Shown here: positions 16,108 through 24,934 of the stretch, in pieces | Position numbering within the stretch: position 1 is the stretch's first letter | How the letters are laid out: each line of letters begins with the position of its first letter | Source of the DNA: Rhodanobacter glycinis | Lineage (GTDB): Bacteria; Pseudomonadota; Gammaproteobacteria; Xanthomonadales; Rhodanobacteraceae | Reading direction: 5' to 3' | NCBI RefSeq assembly: GCF_006438785.1 | Contig: NZ_RCZB01000003.1 | Span: forward strand, 650,964 to 714,963 | DNA length: 64,000 bases | Program-made: the position numbers and the translations under genes | The notes under the pieces: generated by a model | Database searches by the model: none | What the model saw: only the letters and a program-made list of their open reading frames with translations | Told to the model about the DNA's origin: nothing

Positions 16108-18066
16108 CTACACACCCTTGCCGATGTGCTTTTCCAGGAACGCCTGCAACAGGTTGTAGAACTCGACGGTGTTCTTCTCGTCGTAGAAACCGTGGCCTTC
16201 GCCCGGCTTGCTCATCCATTCGTACGGTTTGTGCGCGGCATCGAGTGCTGCACGCATCGCCTTGGCCTGCGCGAACGGCGCACGCTTGTCATCCTCACCG
16301 TGGATCAACAGTACCGGTACGTCGATCTTGTCGGCCAGCTTGTCAGGCGAGTTGGCAGCGAGATCGGCATCGTCCTTGCCGATGACCGTGTTCAGATAGC
16401 TGCGGCCGGACTTGCTTGTTTTGATGTCGCCCTTCTTGTACATCATGGCCAGGTCGTAGACGCCGGCATAGCCCACCGCGCACTTGAACATGCCCGGGGC
16501 GCGGATCGTTGTCATCATTGCCGAGTAGCCGCCGAAGCTGCCGCCGTAGACGCAAACGCGCTTCGGATCGGCGTAGTTTTCCGCGATAGCCCATTTCACG
16601 CCGTCGATCAGATCCTGCTGGATGCGGGTGCCCCATTTCAGATAGCCGGCTTCCTGGAAGTCCTCGCCGCGGCCACTGGAGCCGCGGTAATTCACCTGCA
16701 GCACGAGGTAGCCGCGGCTGGCGAGGAACTGGGCGTCGTGGTCGTAGTCCCAGTTGTCCCGTATGCCGATCGGCCCGCCGTGCGGCAACAGGATCATCGG
16801 CAGGTTGGCCAGGTTGGTGCCGTTCGGAATCGTCAGGATCGCCTCCAGCTCCATGCCGTCGCTGGTCTTGAAGTGCAGAGGGCGGCGCTCAGCCATCTTT
16901 GCTGGATCGATCCACGGCGCCGTGGCGAACAGCTTGATCACTTTGTAGGTATGCGTGTCGATCAGGTAGTAGGTGCCCGGATCGCGGTCGCTGTTGACCG
17001 AGAACAGCAGCTTGCCGCCATCCTCGCTGAAGTCGATGAAATGGACGTAGCTGCCGGGGAATTTCAGGCTCAACGCGCGATGCAGTTTCGCCGTGGGAAG
17101 ATTCGGATCGATATAGGTGAATGTCGGCATGCCGGTGGCAGGCACGGTGGCGAACGGCTGGTTCGGAAACGGTGTCCATTCGACGTTGCCGATACTGCTG
17201 AAGCTGTCACTGGCGAGCACCTTGCGGTTGCCCCCGTTCTCGTCCTGTTCCACCAGTTCGGTAGGGCCGCCGCCAGCATTGTATTCGGCGTAGATGCGTT
17301 GTTTGTCCGGGGCGAAAGAGCGCGGTGTAAAGCTGCCGCCGATCTGGGCGGGCGTCATCTTGGCCCAGCCCGCTGCCTGCTGGTGATAGACGACATAGTC
17401 GTAGTCGTCGTTTCGGCCGTAGGCAAAATGGGCCTTGCCATCGGCGCCGACCATGAAACTCATGCCGCCTACTCCGATCTGGCCGATCAGATGGCGGGTG
17501 TTCTTGCCTGCGTCGACGTCATACAGCGTGCTGGTATCGGTCTCCTCCCAACTCTGCGTGCCCATGTAAAAGTGGCCGTTGGTCGGTTGCGGCAGGTCGT
17601 CGACATAGCCCCAGCCGCGATCGGTGCCGCGCGTACCCGCACGTGTGCCGTACTTCATGCTGTCGCGGCCGTAGAGATAGTCCTGATTCTTTCCGTCCAG
17701 ATCCGTGGCGATCACTTCACCGGTCAGGAAGGGTTTGTCGATCGAGCCGTACATTTTGCCTTTGTCCACCACGAGTCTGGTATTGCTGACCCAGGTGATA
17801 TTTGCGGCAATCTCATATTTGGGTAGACGCAACATGCTCACCGGCTGGCTCATGTCGTCCACCTTGTAGATGGCCAGCAGGTGCGATTCGCCATCGGGGT
17901 CATTCATGTTGACGGCGAGGTATTCGCCATTCGGCGAGAGCCGTGGCATCGTCAACAGCGGATGGTGCGCGAAATCTTCCACCGGGATCAGATCGGCCGC
18001 TGCGGCGGCCGCAGGCAATAACAGACAGGCAGCGGACAGCATGGTCCGCGCGAAACGGTAGGACAT
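16108..18066 (-). CDS. Exported S9-family prolyl oligopeptidase-like serine peptidase
   Basis: 652 aa with a signal peptide (MSYRFARTMLSAACLLLPAAAAAA). A seven-bladed propeller region (about 30-390) precedes an alpha/beta-hydrolase domain. The nucleophile Ser is in GGSFGGYS, the Asp in HGEDDKRAPFAQ, and the His in GEGHGFYDEKN. Such enzymes cleave short peptides in the periplasm. ATG 18066 is chosen because the signal peptide starts there. It stands alone on the minus strand between convergent and divergent neighbours. A second S9 peptidase of a different subgroup is at 43.5 kb. Confidence 0.9.
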   Translation of the reverse strand: MSYRFARTMLSAACLLLPAAAAAADLIPVEDFAHHPLLTMPRLSPNGEYLAVNMNDPDGESHLLAIYKVDDMSQPVSMLRLPKYEIAANITWVSNTRLVVDKGKMYGSIDKPFLTGEVIATDLDGKNQDYLYGRDSMKYGTRAGTRGTDRGWGYVDDLPQPTNGHFYMGTQSWEETDTSTLYDVDAGKNTRHLIGQIGVGGMSFMVGADGKAHFAYGRNDDYDYVVYHQQAAGWAKMTPAQIGGSFTPRSFAPDKQRIYAEYNAGGGPTELVEQDENGGNRKVLASDSFSSIGNVEWTPFPNQPFATVPATGMPTFTYIDPNLPTAKLHRALSLKFPGSYVHFIDFSEDGGKLLFSVNSDRDPGTYYLIDTHTYKVIKLFATAPWIDPAKMAERRPLHFKTSDGMELEAILTIPNGTNLANLPMILLPHGGPIGIRDNWDYDHDAQFLASRGYLVLQVNYRGSSGRGEDFQEAGYLKWGTRIQQDLIDGVKWAIAENYADPKRVCVYGGSFGGYSAMMTTIRAPGMFKCAVGYAGVYDLAMMYKKGDIKTSKSGRSYLNTVIGKDDADLAANSPDKLADKIDVPVLLIHGEDDKRAPFAQAKAMRAALDAAHKPYEWMSKPGEGHGFYDEKNTVEFYNLLQAFLEKHIGKGV

Positions 18067-18298
18067 CGGATTTCCCCCTGACACGCTCCGTGTGATGAGC
18101 CGGCCTCGCCTGGAGCGCACGACGGGCTGACTGGATGTGGATATCGCTGGCGGTGACGACGGCTGCCTGGTTCCCGTCCCCCGGTGCAGACAGCGTCAAC
18201 GGCGATTCTAGCGCCGGCGCAGCCGCGATCGAAAGGGCTGCTGACGCCATGCATTCCCGGCCCGCTACACTTGCACTTTGTCAGCCAGCCTTGTCCTC

Positions 18299-19126
18299 AT
18301 GTCCCAGCCCTTCGTTGTCGATATCAACCCCGTCGCTTTCCAGCTCGGCCCAGTCCAGGTGCACTGGTACGGGCTGATGTACCTGCTCGGTTTTTTCTTC
18401 GTCGCCGTGCTGGGCGAGTACCGGCGCCGGCGCGGGCGCCTGCCGGTCAGCCGCGATGCGCTGGGCGATCTGCTGTTCTACGGCATGCTGGGCGTGATTG
18501 CCGGCGGACGGATCTGGTACATGCTGTTCTATGCCGACATCGACTGGATCTGGACTGCGCCGCAAACGCTGTTCAAGGTGTGGGACGGTGGCATGAGCTT
18601 CCACGGCGGCTTGCTCGGCGTGCTGGTTGCCGGCTGGTGGTGGTCGCGCCGGCAGAAGCTGCATTTTTTCGACACCATCGATTTCGTGGCGCCGCTGGTG
18701 CCGCTTGGGTTGGGCCTGGGGCGGCTCGGCAATTTCATCAACGGCGAGCTGTGGGGAAAGCCCAGCGATGTGGCGTGGGCGATGATCTTTCCGCAAGCGC
18801 CGGATCGGCTGCCGCGGCATCCCTCGCAGCTGTACGAGATGCTGCTCGAAGGCGTGTTGATGTTCGTGGTGCTGTGGCTGGTGTCGCTGAAACCGCGCCC
18901 GCGTTACCTCGTGTCGGGCCTGTTCGCGCTGCTGTACGGCTGTTTCCGCTTCGCGGTGGAATTCGTGCGCGTGCCCGATCCGCAGCTCGGCTATCTGTTC
19001 GGCACGCAGTGGGTGACGATGGGGCAGATGCAGTCGCTGCCGTTGATCGTGGTGGGATTGCTGCTGATCGCGCTGTCGCGACGGGCGCCCACGCTGCCGC
19101 TGGTACCCGCTGCCGCAAAGGCTTGA
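18299..19126 (+). CDS. lgt: Prolipoprotein diacylglyceryl transferase
   Basis: A 275-aa inner-membrane enzyme that moves diacylglycerol from phosphatidylglycerol to the lipobox Cys of prolipoproteins, the first lipoprotein maturation step. The Lgt signature [15 protein letters not shown], the [11 protein letters not shown] start, GGRIWYM, and [12 protein letters not shown] are all present. A TACACT -10-like element (18266-18271) sits 28 bp before the ATG, with a poor -35. thyA follows after 3 bp, so lgt-thyA are co-transcribed. Confidence 0.96.
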   Translation: MSQPFVVDINPVAFQLGPVQVHWYGLMYLLGFFFVAVLGEYRRRRGRLPVSRDALGDLLFYGMLGVIAGGRIWYMLFYADIDWIWTAPQTLFKVWDGGMSFHGGLLGVLVAGWWWSRRQKLHFFDTIDFVAPLVPLGLGLGRLGNFINGELWGKPSDVAWAMIFPQAPDRLPRHPSQLYEMLLEGVLMFVVLWLVSLKPRPRYLVSGLFALLYGCFRFAVEFVRVPDPQLGYLFGTQWVTMGQMQSLPLIVVGLLLIALSRRAPTLPLVPAAAKA

Positions 19127-19129
19127 AAC

Positions 19130-19924
19130 ATGCGCGCCTATCTCGATCTGCTTCGTCATGTTCTCGATCACGGCACCGAAAAAACCGACCGCACCGGCAC
19201 CGGCACGCGCAGCGTGTTCGGCTGGCAGCTGCGCTTCGATCTCAGCCAGGGTTTTCCGCTGGTCACCACCAAGAAGCTGCACCTGAAGTCGATCGTGCAC
19301 GAGCTGATCTGGTTCCTGCGCGGCGACACCAACATCGCTTACCTGAAAGAACACGGTGTGCGCATCTGGGACGAGTGGGCCGATGCGAATGGCGATCTCG
19401 GCCCGGTCTATGGCCAGCAATGGCGTGCTTGGCCTACCGCCGATGGCGGTGTGGTCGATCAGATCGCATGGGTGATCGATGAGATCAAGCGCAACCCGGA
19501 TTCGCGCCGGCTGATCGTCAGCGCGTGGAACGTGGGCGAGCTGCCGAAGATGGCATTGCTGCCTTGCCACAGCCTGTTCCAGTTCTACGTGGCCGATGGC
19601 AAGCTGAGTTGCCAGCTGTACCAGCGTTCGGGCGACATCTTCCTTGGTGTGCCATTCAACATCGCCAGCTATGCGTTGCTCACCCATATGGTTGCGCAGG
19701 TATGCGGGCTGGGCGTGGGCGATTTCGTGCACACGCTGGGCGATGCGCATCTGTACAACAACCATGTGGAACAGGCGCGACTTCAGCTGACCCGTGAGCC
19801 GCGGCCGTTGCCGTGGTTGAAGCTCAATCCCGAGATCCGTTCGATCTTCGATTTTCGCTATGAGGACATCGCGATCGATGGCTACCAGCCGCATCCGGCG
19901 ATCAAGGCGGACGTGGCCGTCTAG
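19130..19924 (+). CDS. thyA: Thymidylate synthase
   Basis: 264 aa, the standard bacterial length. It methylates dUMP to dTMP using methylene-tetrahydrofolate and yields dihydrofolate. The catalytic Cys146 is in [12 protein letters not shown], the folate/dUMP loop [18 protein letters not shown] is at 21-38, and [20 protein letters not shown] follows the nucleophile. It lies directly behind lgt and ahead of folA, whose product recycles the dihydrofolate. Confidence 0.97.
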   Translation: MRAYLDLLRHVLDHGTEKTDRTGTGTRSVFGWQLRFDLSQGFPLVTTKKLHLKSIVHELIWFLRGDTNIAYLKEHGVRIWDEWADANGDLGPVYGQQWRAWPTADGGVVDQIAWVIDEIKRNPDSRRLIVSAWNVGELPKMALLPCHSLFQFYVADGKLSCQLYQRSGDIFLGVPFNIASYALLTHMVAQVCGLGVGDFVHTLGDAHLYNNHVEQARLQLTREPRPLPWLKLNPEIRSIFDFRYEDIAIDGYQPHPAIKADVAV

Positions 19925-19961
19925 CCGTTTTGCCGTGCGCGGGAGCCGACAGCCGAAGCCT

Positions 19962-19979
19962 CTCGCAAGTACCTGCGAG
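19962..19979 (+). terminator. Possible stem-loop after thyA
   Basis: CTCGCA/TGCGAG with a 6-nt loop, 37 bp after the thyA stop, flanked by G/C pairs but without a T-tract. It could attenuate read-through into folA. Confidence 0.3.
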
Positions 19980-20013
19980 GCGCCCGGTTTGCCGTCGCGA
20001 CATAGCACCATCC

Positions 20014-20022
20014 TGTTAAGAT
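20014..20022 (+). promoter_or_regulatory. Candidate extended -10 promoter for folA
   Basis: TGTTAAGAT is an extended -10 element (TGn plus TAAGAT); there is no good -35 at the usual distance. It lies 70 bp before the folA ATG in a 168-bp gap that otherwise separates folA from thyA. Confidence 0.4.
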
Positions 20023-20092
20023 TCGATGCCATCGGTGGCGCCATTTGCAGGCGCCGGCCACCTCACCGACCAACGCCTTTCAAGGATCCGTT

Positions 20093-20581
20093 ATGGCTAT
20101 TTCGCTGATTGCCGCGCTCGACGAAAACTTCGCCATTGGCCGCAAGGGCCAGTTGCCCTGGCATCTGCCGGATGACTTGCGCTGGTTCAAGCAGCTGACC
20201 ACCGGCAAGAATGTCCTGATGGGTTACAACACCGCTTTGTCGATCGGGCGCGCGCTGCCGGATCGGGTCAATCTGGTGTTGTCGCGTCGGCACGAGGCGC
20301 CGTTCCCCGGCCAGATCACGGTGCGTTCGGTGGAAGAGGCGCAGGCGCGCACCGACAATACCGGGCTGATGGTGATTGGTGGCGGCATGGTGTTTTCCGA
20401 AGCCTTGCCGCGGGCCCGTCGCATGTATCTGACCTGGGTAAGCGCCGCGATCGATGGTGCCGATGCGTTTTTCCCGGGCGTGCATTTCAGTGATTGGACC
20501 GAGGTTTCCCGCGTGCATCACAAGGCCGATGCCGAGCATGCGTACGACTTCGACATGGTCGAATACCTGCGCAACAGCTGA
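20093..20581 (+). CDS. folA: Dihydrofolate reductase
   Basis: 162 aa, family-typical. It reduces dihydrofolate to tetrahydrofolate with NADPH. Visible are MAISLIAALDENFAIGRKGQ, LPWHLPDDLRWFKQLTTGKN (with the substrate-binding Asp in the helix) and the NADPH loop VIGGGMVFSEAL. The family usually shows GRxTxxS after the cofactor segment, whereas this one reads MGYNTALSIGRALPDRVNLV, so the region around residues 43-55 is divergent. The stop overlaps the ATG of the Nudix gene by 1 bp. Confidence 0.93.
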   Translation: MAISLIAALDENFAIGRKGQLPWHLPDDLRWFKQLTTGKNVLMGYNTALSIGRALPDRVNLVLSRRHEAPFPGQITVRSVEEAQARTDNTGLMVIGGGMVFSEALPRARRMYLTWVSAAIDGADAFFPGVHFSDWTEVSRVHHKADAEHAYDFDMVEYLRNS

Positions 20582-21546
20582 TGCCGGCGCCGATCGCGCC
20601 AAGGCCGGTCATGCATGTGATGGCCGGAGTGATGCATGACGCCGAGGGGCGCGTGCTGCTGGCGCAGCGACCCGCCGGCAAGCATCTGGCCGGCATGTGG
20701 GAGTTTCCCGGCGGCAAACTTGAACGCGACGAAGCGCCGCTGGCGGGACTGGCGCGCGAGCTTCACGAAGAACTCGGTATCACCCTGCAGCGTGCCGAAC
20801 CGCTGATCCGGGTGCCGTGTCATTACGTCGACCGCGAGTTGCTGCTGGATGCGTGGCAGACCGATCAATGGGAAGGTGTGCCGCAATCGCTGGAAGGACA
20901 GGCATTGCAGTGGCTCACGCCGGCACAGATCGATCCGTCGATCCTGACTCCTGCCGATCGCTCGATCCTGCAGGCATGGCGGCTACCCCGCCGCTACCCG
21001 ATCACGCCGCCCGGCGTGAAACCGGATCAACGCGGCGTCTGGTTCGAGCGCATCGGTCGGGCGATCGAGCGCGGCGAGCGACTGGTCCAGTTGCGGTTGC
21101 CGTTATGGCCGCGTGAACTGGTTCGCGAACTGGCTGCTGCCTTGCTGCCGCTGGCCCGTCGGCGTGGCACCCAGTTGCTGCTCAATGGCGATATCGAAGG
21201 CGCGCTGGCGCTGGGTATCGGCGTGCAACTGAAAAGCACACAACTGGCTGCCCTGACCGCGCGACCGCTGCCGCTGGCGCAACTGGTCGGCGCCAGCTGC
21301 CACGATGCGGCGCACCTGACGCAGGCGTCGAGTATTGCCGCGGACTTCGCCACGCTGTCGCCGGTTGCGGCTACACGCAACCTGCCGCAGCGGCCGCCAC
21401 TGGGCTGGCCCCGATTCCACAGATTGGCCGAGGCTGCCGCATTGCCGGTATACGCGCTCGGTGGCATGGCGCCCTCGCATATCATGCAGGCCCGTCAATG
21501 CAGCGGGCAGGGCGTGGCTGGCATTCGTGAGTTCTGGCTGATCTAG
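20581..21546 (+). CDS. mutT: Nudix hydrolase (MutT-like) fused to a thiamine-phosphate-synthase-like domain
   Basis: A two-domain protein of 321 aa. Residues about 10-140 form a MutT-type Nudix domain with box GGKLERDEAPLAGLARELHE followed by ELGI (the G-x5-E-x7-RE-x2-EE-x-G pattern), expected to hydrolyse 8-oxo-dGTP. Residues about 140-321 resemble ThiE: LLLNGDIEGAL, GASCHDAAHL, ADFATLSPVAAT and LPVYALGGMAPSHI follow the order of ThiE substrate loops. This fusion is known in beta- and gammaproteobacteria, and the second domain is thought not to make thiamine phosphate. The start overlaps the folA stop by 1 bp. Confidence 0.9.
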   Translation: MPAPIAPRPVMHVMAGVMHDAEGRVLLAQRPAGKHLAGMWEFPGGKLERDEAPLAGLARELHEELGITLQRAEPLIRVPCHYVDRELLLDAWQTDQWEGVPQSLEGQALQWLTPAQIDPSILTPADRSILQAWRLPRRYPITPPGVKPDQRGVWFERIGRAIERGERLVQLRLPLWPRELVRELAAALLPLARRRGTQLLLNGDIEGALALGIGVQLKSTQLAALTARPLPLAQLVGASCHDAAHLTQASSIAADFATLSPVAATRNLPQRPPLGWPRFHRLAEAAALPVYALGGMAPSHIMQARQCSGQGVAGIREFWLI

Positions 21547-21571
21547 ACACTTGGGCGCAGGCAGGGTCTGC

Positions 21572-22186
21572 CTACGAAGCCAGGGCCAGATAGCGCTGAT
21601 GCAAGGTGGCTACCGCGTCATCCAGGGCAGCTTCGTCGCCGTCGTTCTCGATGACGTCGTCGGCCAGCGCGAGTCGTTCGGCACGGCTCGCCTGATGGGC
21701 CAGCATGCGCCGGGCCAGTGTCTGGTCGATGCCGTCACGGGCGATCAGGCGAGTGATCTGCACCGACTCGGGTACATCGACCAGCAGCACGCGGTCGACC
21801 CAGCGGTAGTGCTCGATGTTTTCAGCCAGCAGTGGAATCGCCAGCAGGCAATACGGCCCTTGTTCGGCCAGCACACGCTCGCGCAGCCATTGACGCACCC
21901 CTGGATGGATGATCGCTTCCAACTTCTTCCGCGCTGCAGGATCGGCAAACACGCGCTGACGCATGGCGGGGCGATCCAGCCGCCCCGAGGCATCCAGTAC
22001 CTCGGGACCAAACACGCCGACGACGGCAGCCAGGCCGGGCGTACCCGGCTCGATCACCTCGCGCGCCGCCACGTCGGCGTCGTGCACATGCACACCCAGC
22101 GCCTCGAAGCGCCGCGCCACCGCCGTCTTGCCGGCAGCGATGCCGCCGGTCAGCGCGATGGTCAGGGCGTGCGTGCGTGCGCTCAT
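21572..22186 (-). CDS. coaE: Dephospho-CoA kinase
   Basis: 204 aa. It catalyses the last step of coenzyme A synthesis. The P-loop GGIAAGKTAV is near residue 15, then HDADVAAREVIEPG, and HPGVRQWL and LAIPLLAENI later, all CoaE hallmarks. It is translationally coupled to pilD (4-bp overlap) at the end of the pilBCD gene string, an arrangement known from pseudomonads and xanthomonads. Confidence 0.95.
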   Translation of the reverse strand: MSARTHALTIALTGGIAAGKTAVARRFEALGVHVHDADVAAREVIEPGTPGLAAVVGVFGPEVLDASGRLDRPAMRQRVFADPAARKKLEAIIHPGVRQWLRERVLAEQGPYCLLAIPLLAENIEHYRWVDRVLLVDVPESVQITRLIARDGIDQTLARRMLAHQASRAERLALADDVIENDGDEAALDDAVATLHQRYLALAS

Positions 22187-23040
22187 CGCAGGCCGGTCAG
22201 CTGCATGTAGCCCTGCAGCAAGCCGTGTCCGGCGACGAACCACACCCAGCCCGCGGCGGCGATGAATGGTCCGAACGGCATCGGGATATCACGTTCGTGC
22301 TTGCGCAATGCGATCAAGGTGCCGCCGACCAGGGCACCAATCAGTGACGACAGCAGGATCATCGGCAGCAGCGATACCGGCCCCATCCATGCGCCCAACG
22401 CAGCGAGCAACTTGAAATCGCCGTGGCCCATGCCTTCCTTGCCGGTGAGCAGCTTGAATACCCAGTACACGCTCCACAGGCTCAGATAACCGATGGCAGC
22501 CCCGATGATCGCCGAAGGCGCGGTCACGAACATCGGCAGCAACGCCAGCACCAGGCCCAGCCACAACAATGGAAAGGTCAACTGGTCGGGCAGCAGCTGG
22601 GTACGGAAATCGATACCGGACAACGCAATCAGGGTCCAGGTCAGCACCAGCCCCGCCAGTGCTGCCCACGATGGCCCGAATTTCCACACGATCACCGCGC
22701 TCAGCACGCCGCTGAGCAACTCCACCAGCGGATACTGGATCGAGATCTTCGCCTGGCAGTAACGGCAGCGTCCCCGCAGCAGCAGCCAGCCGAACAACGG
22801 AATATTGTCCATCGCCGACAGCGGGTGCTTGCAGTGCGGACAATGCGAAGGTTCACGCACGATCCCCGGCGGCAGCGGCGTCACATCGGCCTCAAGTTCC
22901 AGCACCTCGCGTGCTTCCTGCCGCCAGCCTGCCGCCATGCGTTCGGGCAATCGCAGGATCACCACGTTGAGGAAGCTGCCCACCAGCAGACCGAGCACGC
23001 CGGCAAGGGCAATCCACAGGACGAGAGGAAGTTCGGGCAT
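22183..23040 (-). CDS. pilD: Type IV prepilin peptidase/N-methylase
   Basis: A 285-aa inner-membrane aspartyl protease that removes the leader of prepilins after Gly and methylates the new N-terminal Phe. The zinc tetracysteine region is CPHCKHPL with CRYCQAK. The catalytic aspartates lie in SGIDFRTQLLPDQ and the FTGH-type motif, here EGMGHGDFKLLAALGAWMG. About eight membrane helices. Its substrates include the two pilins at 42-43 kb, both with G-FTLIE cleavage sites. It precedes coaE (4-bp overlap) and is separated from pilC by the inserted DUF559 unit. Confidence 0.96.
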   Translation of the reverse strand: MPELPLVLWIALAGVLGLLVGSFLNVVILRLPERMAAGWRQEAREVLELEADVTPLPPGIVREPSHCPHCKHPLSAMDNIPLFGWLLLRGRCRYCQAKISIQYPLVELLSGVLSAVIVWKFGPSWAALAGLVLTWTLIALSGIDFRTQLLPDQLTFPLLWLGLVLALLPMFVTAPSAIIGAAIGYLSLWSVYWVFKLLTGKEGMGHGDFKLLAALGAWMGPVSLLPMILLSSLIGALVGGTLIALRKHERDIPMPFGPFIAAAGWVWFVAGHGLLQGYMQLTGLR

Positions 23041-23059
23041 CGGTAGGCCTGGGCTTTTT

Positions 23060-23452
23060 TTAAAGCCCCTCTCCCATCGGGAGAGGGGTTGGGGAGAGGG
23101 TACGGTCTCGCGCAATACTCAAAATCACCTCAAGCACCGCGTCAATCTCCTGCAACACCTGATTGTCCCAGAATCTCAGGACAAGCAAACCTTGCCTTTC
23201 GAGAGCGTTTGTCCTTGTGCTGTCGACCTGTTCATTATGTTGCGAACCGTCGAGTTCGATGACAAGGCGAAGTTCTTCGCAATAGAAGTCCGCGATATAA
23301 GGCGGAATGGAATGCTGGCGGCGGAATTTGAATCCGCCCAGGCGGCGGGCGCGCACGTGGTACCAGAGTTTGGATTCGGCGTCGGTGCTGGTGGTGCGCA
23401 GGGCTTTTGCTGTGGTCAAGGTGCGGGTGGGTAGCGGCGGTTTGTGACGCAT
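23060..23452 (-). CDS. DUF559 domain protein (Vsr/PD-(D/E)XK-like nuclease fold)
   Basis: 130 aa from ATG 23452: MRHKPPLPTRTLTTAKALRT, TDAESKLWYHVRARRLGGFK, then the core with YIADFYCEELRLVIELDGSQ, where D, E and the following ELDGSQH match the PD-(D/E)XK nuclease pattern of DUF559. The last about 14 residues (SPTPLPMGEGL) are encoded by the left inverted repeat. The gene fills the space between two outward copies of a 36-bp repeat and interrupts pilC-pilD. Biochemical activity of this family is not established. A longer upstream start inside the right repeat is possible but less likely. Confidence 0.85.
   Translation of the reverse strand: MRHKPPLPTRTLTTAKALRTTSTDAESKLWYHVRARRLGGFKFRRQHSIPPYIADFYCEELRLVIELDGSQHNEQVDSTRTNALERQGLLVLRFWDNQVLQEIDAVLEVILSIARDRTLSPTPLPMGEGL
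23066..23101 (+). repeat. Left 36-bp inverted repeat of the DUF559 unit
   Basis: Contains the perfect hairpin CCCCTCTCCC-ATC-GGGAGAGGGG (23066-23088) followed by TTGGGGAGAGGGT. Its reverse complement recurs at 23465-23500 with one mismatch in 36. A second small hairpin GGGCTTT...AAAGCCC (23051-23068) abuts it and could end transcription. Confidence 0.9.
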
Positions 23453-23464
23453 GGCTTCGACCGG

Positions 23465-23500
23465 ACCCTCACCCCAACCCCTCTCCCGATGGGAGAGGGG
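23465..23500 (-). repeat. Right 36-bp inverted repeat of the DUF559 unit
   Basis: ACCCTCACCCCAA followed by the hairpin CCCCTCTCCC-GAT-GGGAGAGGGG. It is the inverted mate of 23066-23101 (35 of 36 identical). It ends 11 bp before the pilC stop codon. Confidence 0.9.
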
Positions 23501-23510
23501 CATTCAAGTG

Positions 23511-24791
23511 CTAGAACGTGCCAGCGAGCTTGAAGATGGGCAGATACAGGGCGATCACCATGCCGCCGACCAGGGTACCCAGCACCACCATGATGATCGG
23601 TTCGAGCAAGGTGGACAGGGTGTCGACCGCGTTGCTGACCTCTTCCTCGTAGAACTCGGCAACCTTGAACAACATGTTGTCCAGCGAGCCGGACTCCTCG
23701 CCGATGGCAGTCATCTGCACCACCATGTTGGGGAACAGGCCAGTCTGCTTCATCGCCAGTTGCAACTGGTGGCCGACCGAGATGTCGTCGCGCATCTGGC
23801 GCACGGCATCGCCGTAAACCACGCTGCCGGTGGCGCCGGCCACCGCGTCCAGCGCCTCGACCAGCGGCACACCGGCGCGGAACGTCACGCCGAGCGTGCG
23901 GGCGAAACGGGCGATTGCCGAGTTGCGCACGATATTGCCCATCACCGGCATCTTCAGCGCCATCCGGTCGAGGAAGTGCGCGAATTTCACCGAACGCTTC
24001 TTCGCGATGATCAGCGCGGCGATGCTGCCGCCGATCACGCCGATCACCACCCACCAGTAGCTCTGCATGAACTCCGAGGCGGTGACCAGCAGCTGGGTGG
24101 GCGCGGGCAGCTGCGCACCGGCATCCTGGAAGGTCTTGGCGAACACCGGCACCACGAACAGCAGCATGATCAGGCAGACCATGAACACCACGGCCAGCAC
24201 CATCATCGGGTAGAACAGCGCCTTCTTGATCTTCTTCTTGATCGCTTCCGTGCGCTCCTTGTAGGTGGCGACGGTGTCCAGTACGGTATCCAGCACACCC
24301 GACGTCTCGCCGGCATGTACCAGGTTGCAGTAGAGCTCGTCGAACTGCACCGGATAGCGGGCCAGCGCTTCATGCAGCGCCGCGCCGCCTTCGATGTTCT
24401 GTTTCACGTCGAGCAGGATGTTCTTGAAGCGGATGTTCTTCTGGCCATCGGCAATGATGTCGAACGACTGCACCATGGGTACGCCGGAGGCCATCATGGT
24501 GGCGATCTGGCGGCTGAACACGGCAACGTCACCGGGCTTGACCGTGCTGCCGGTGGCGCCGAACAGCGGCTTGGAGCGCTCCCGCACGGTTTGCGGGTTC
24601 ATGCCCTGGCGACGCAGCTCGGCCTTGACCAGCGAGGCGTTCTTCGACGCCATGTCGCCCTTCATGCGCTTGCCACGCTTGTCCAGCGCGACCCACTCGT
24701 AGGTGGTCAGGCGGCTGACTTCGGCACGTTGCGCACCGAGCGCACGCGTCTTGTCTGCGTTTGCGTTTAGCTTTGCGGTAGCCGTGGCCAT
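23511..24791 (-). CDS. pilC: Type IV pilus inner-membrane platform protein PilC
   Basis: About 426 aa, the polytopic platform of the type IV pilus that couples PilB/PilT ATPases to pilin assembly. Two T2SSF repeats are visible: the first with FSRQIATMMASGVPMVQSFD, the second with FARTLGVTFRAGVPLVEALD, each with a conserved Gly. Three membrane helices near residues 195, 245 and 400. A GGGGGA Shine-Dalgarno sits at the proper distance for ATG 24791 rather than ATG 24797. It follows pilB with a 143-bp gap. Confidence 0.96.
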   Translation of the reverse strand: MATATAKLNANADKTRALGAQRAEVSRLTTYEWVALDKRGKRMKGDMASKNASLVKAELRRQGMNPQTVRERSKPLFGATGSTVKPGDVAVFSRQIATMMASGVPMVQSFDIIADGQKNIRFKNILLDVKQNIEGGAALHEALARYPVQFDELYCNLVHAGETSGVLDTVLDTVATYKERTEAIKKKIKKALFYPMMVLAVVFMVCLIMLLFVVPVFAKTFQDAGAQLPAPTQLLVTASEFMQSYWWVVIGVIGGSIAALIIAKKRSVKFAHFLDRMALKMPVMGNIVRNSAIARFARTLGVTFRAGVPLVEALDAVAGATGSVVYGDAVRQMRDDISVGHQLQLAMKQTGLFPNMVVQMTAIGEESGSLDNMLFKVAEFYEEEVSNAVDTLSTLLEPIIMVVLGTLVGGMVIALYLPIFKLAGTF

Positions 24792-24934
24792 GCGCATGTT
24801 CCCCCAGTGGTTCAGTGCCGAAGCCGTCCAAGTAGGCGGCTGACAAGGTATTTGTACAGCTTATGTCATTTCTGTCGTGCCAAACCGTGGCGCCGGACGC
24901 AAGTTCGATGCTACGGGCGTCCCAGATCCATGCC

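Noticed and set aside
16096..17826. A 576-codon plus-strand frame opposite the S9 peptidase
   Set aside because: Antisense shadow; the peptidase on the other strand has signal peptide and catalytic triad.
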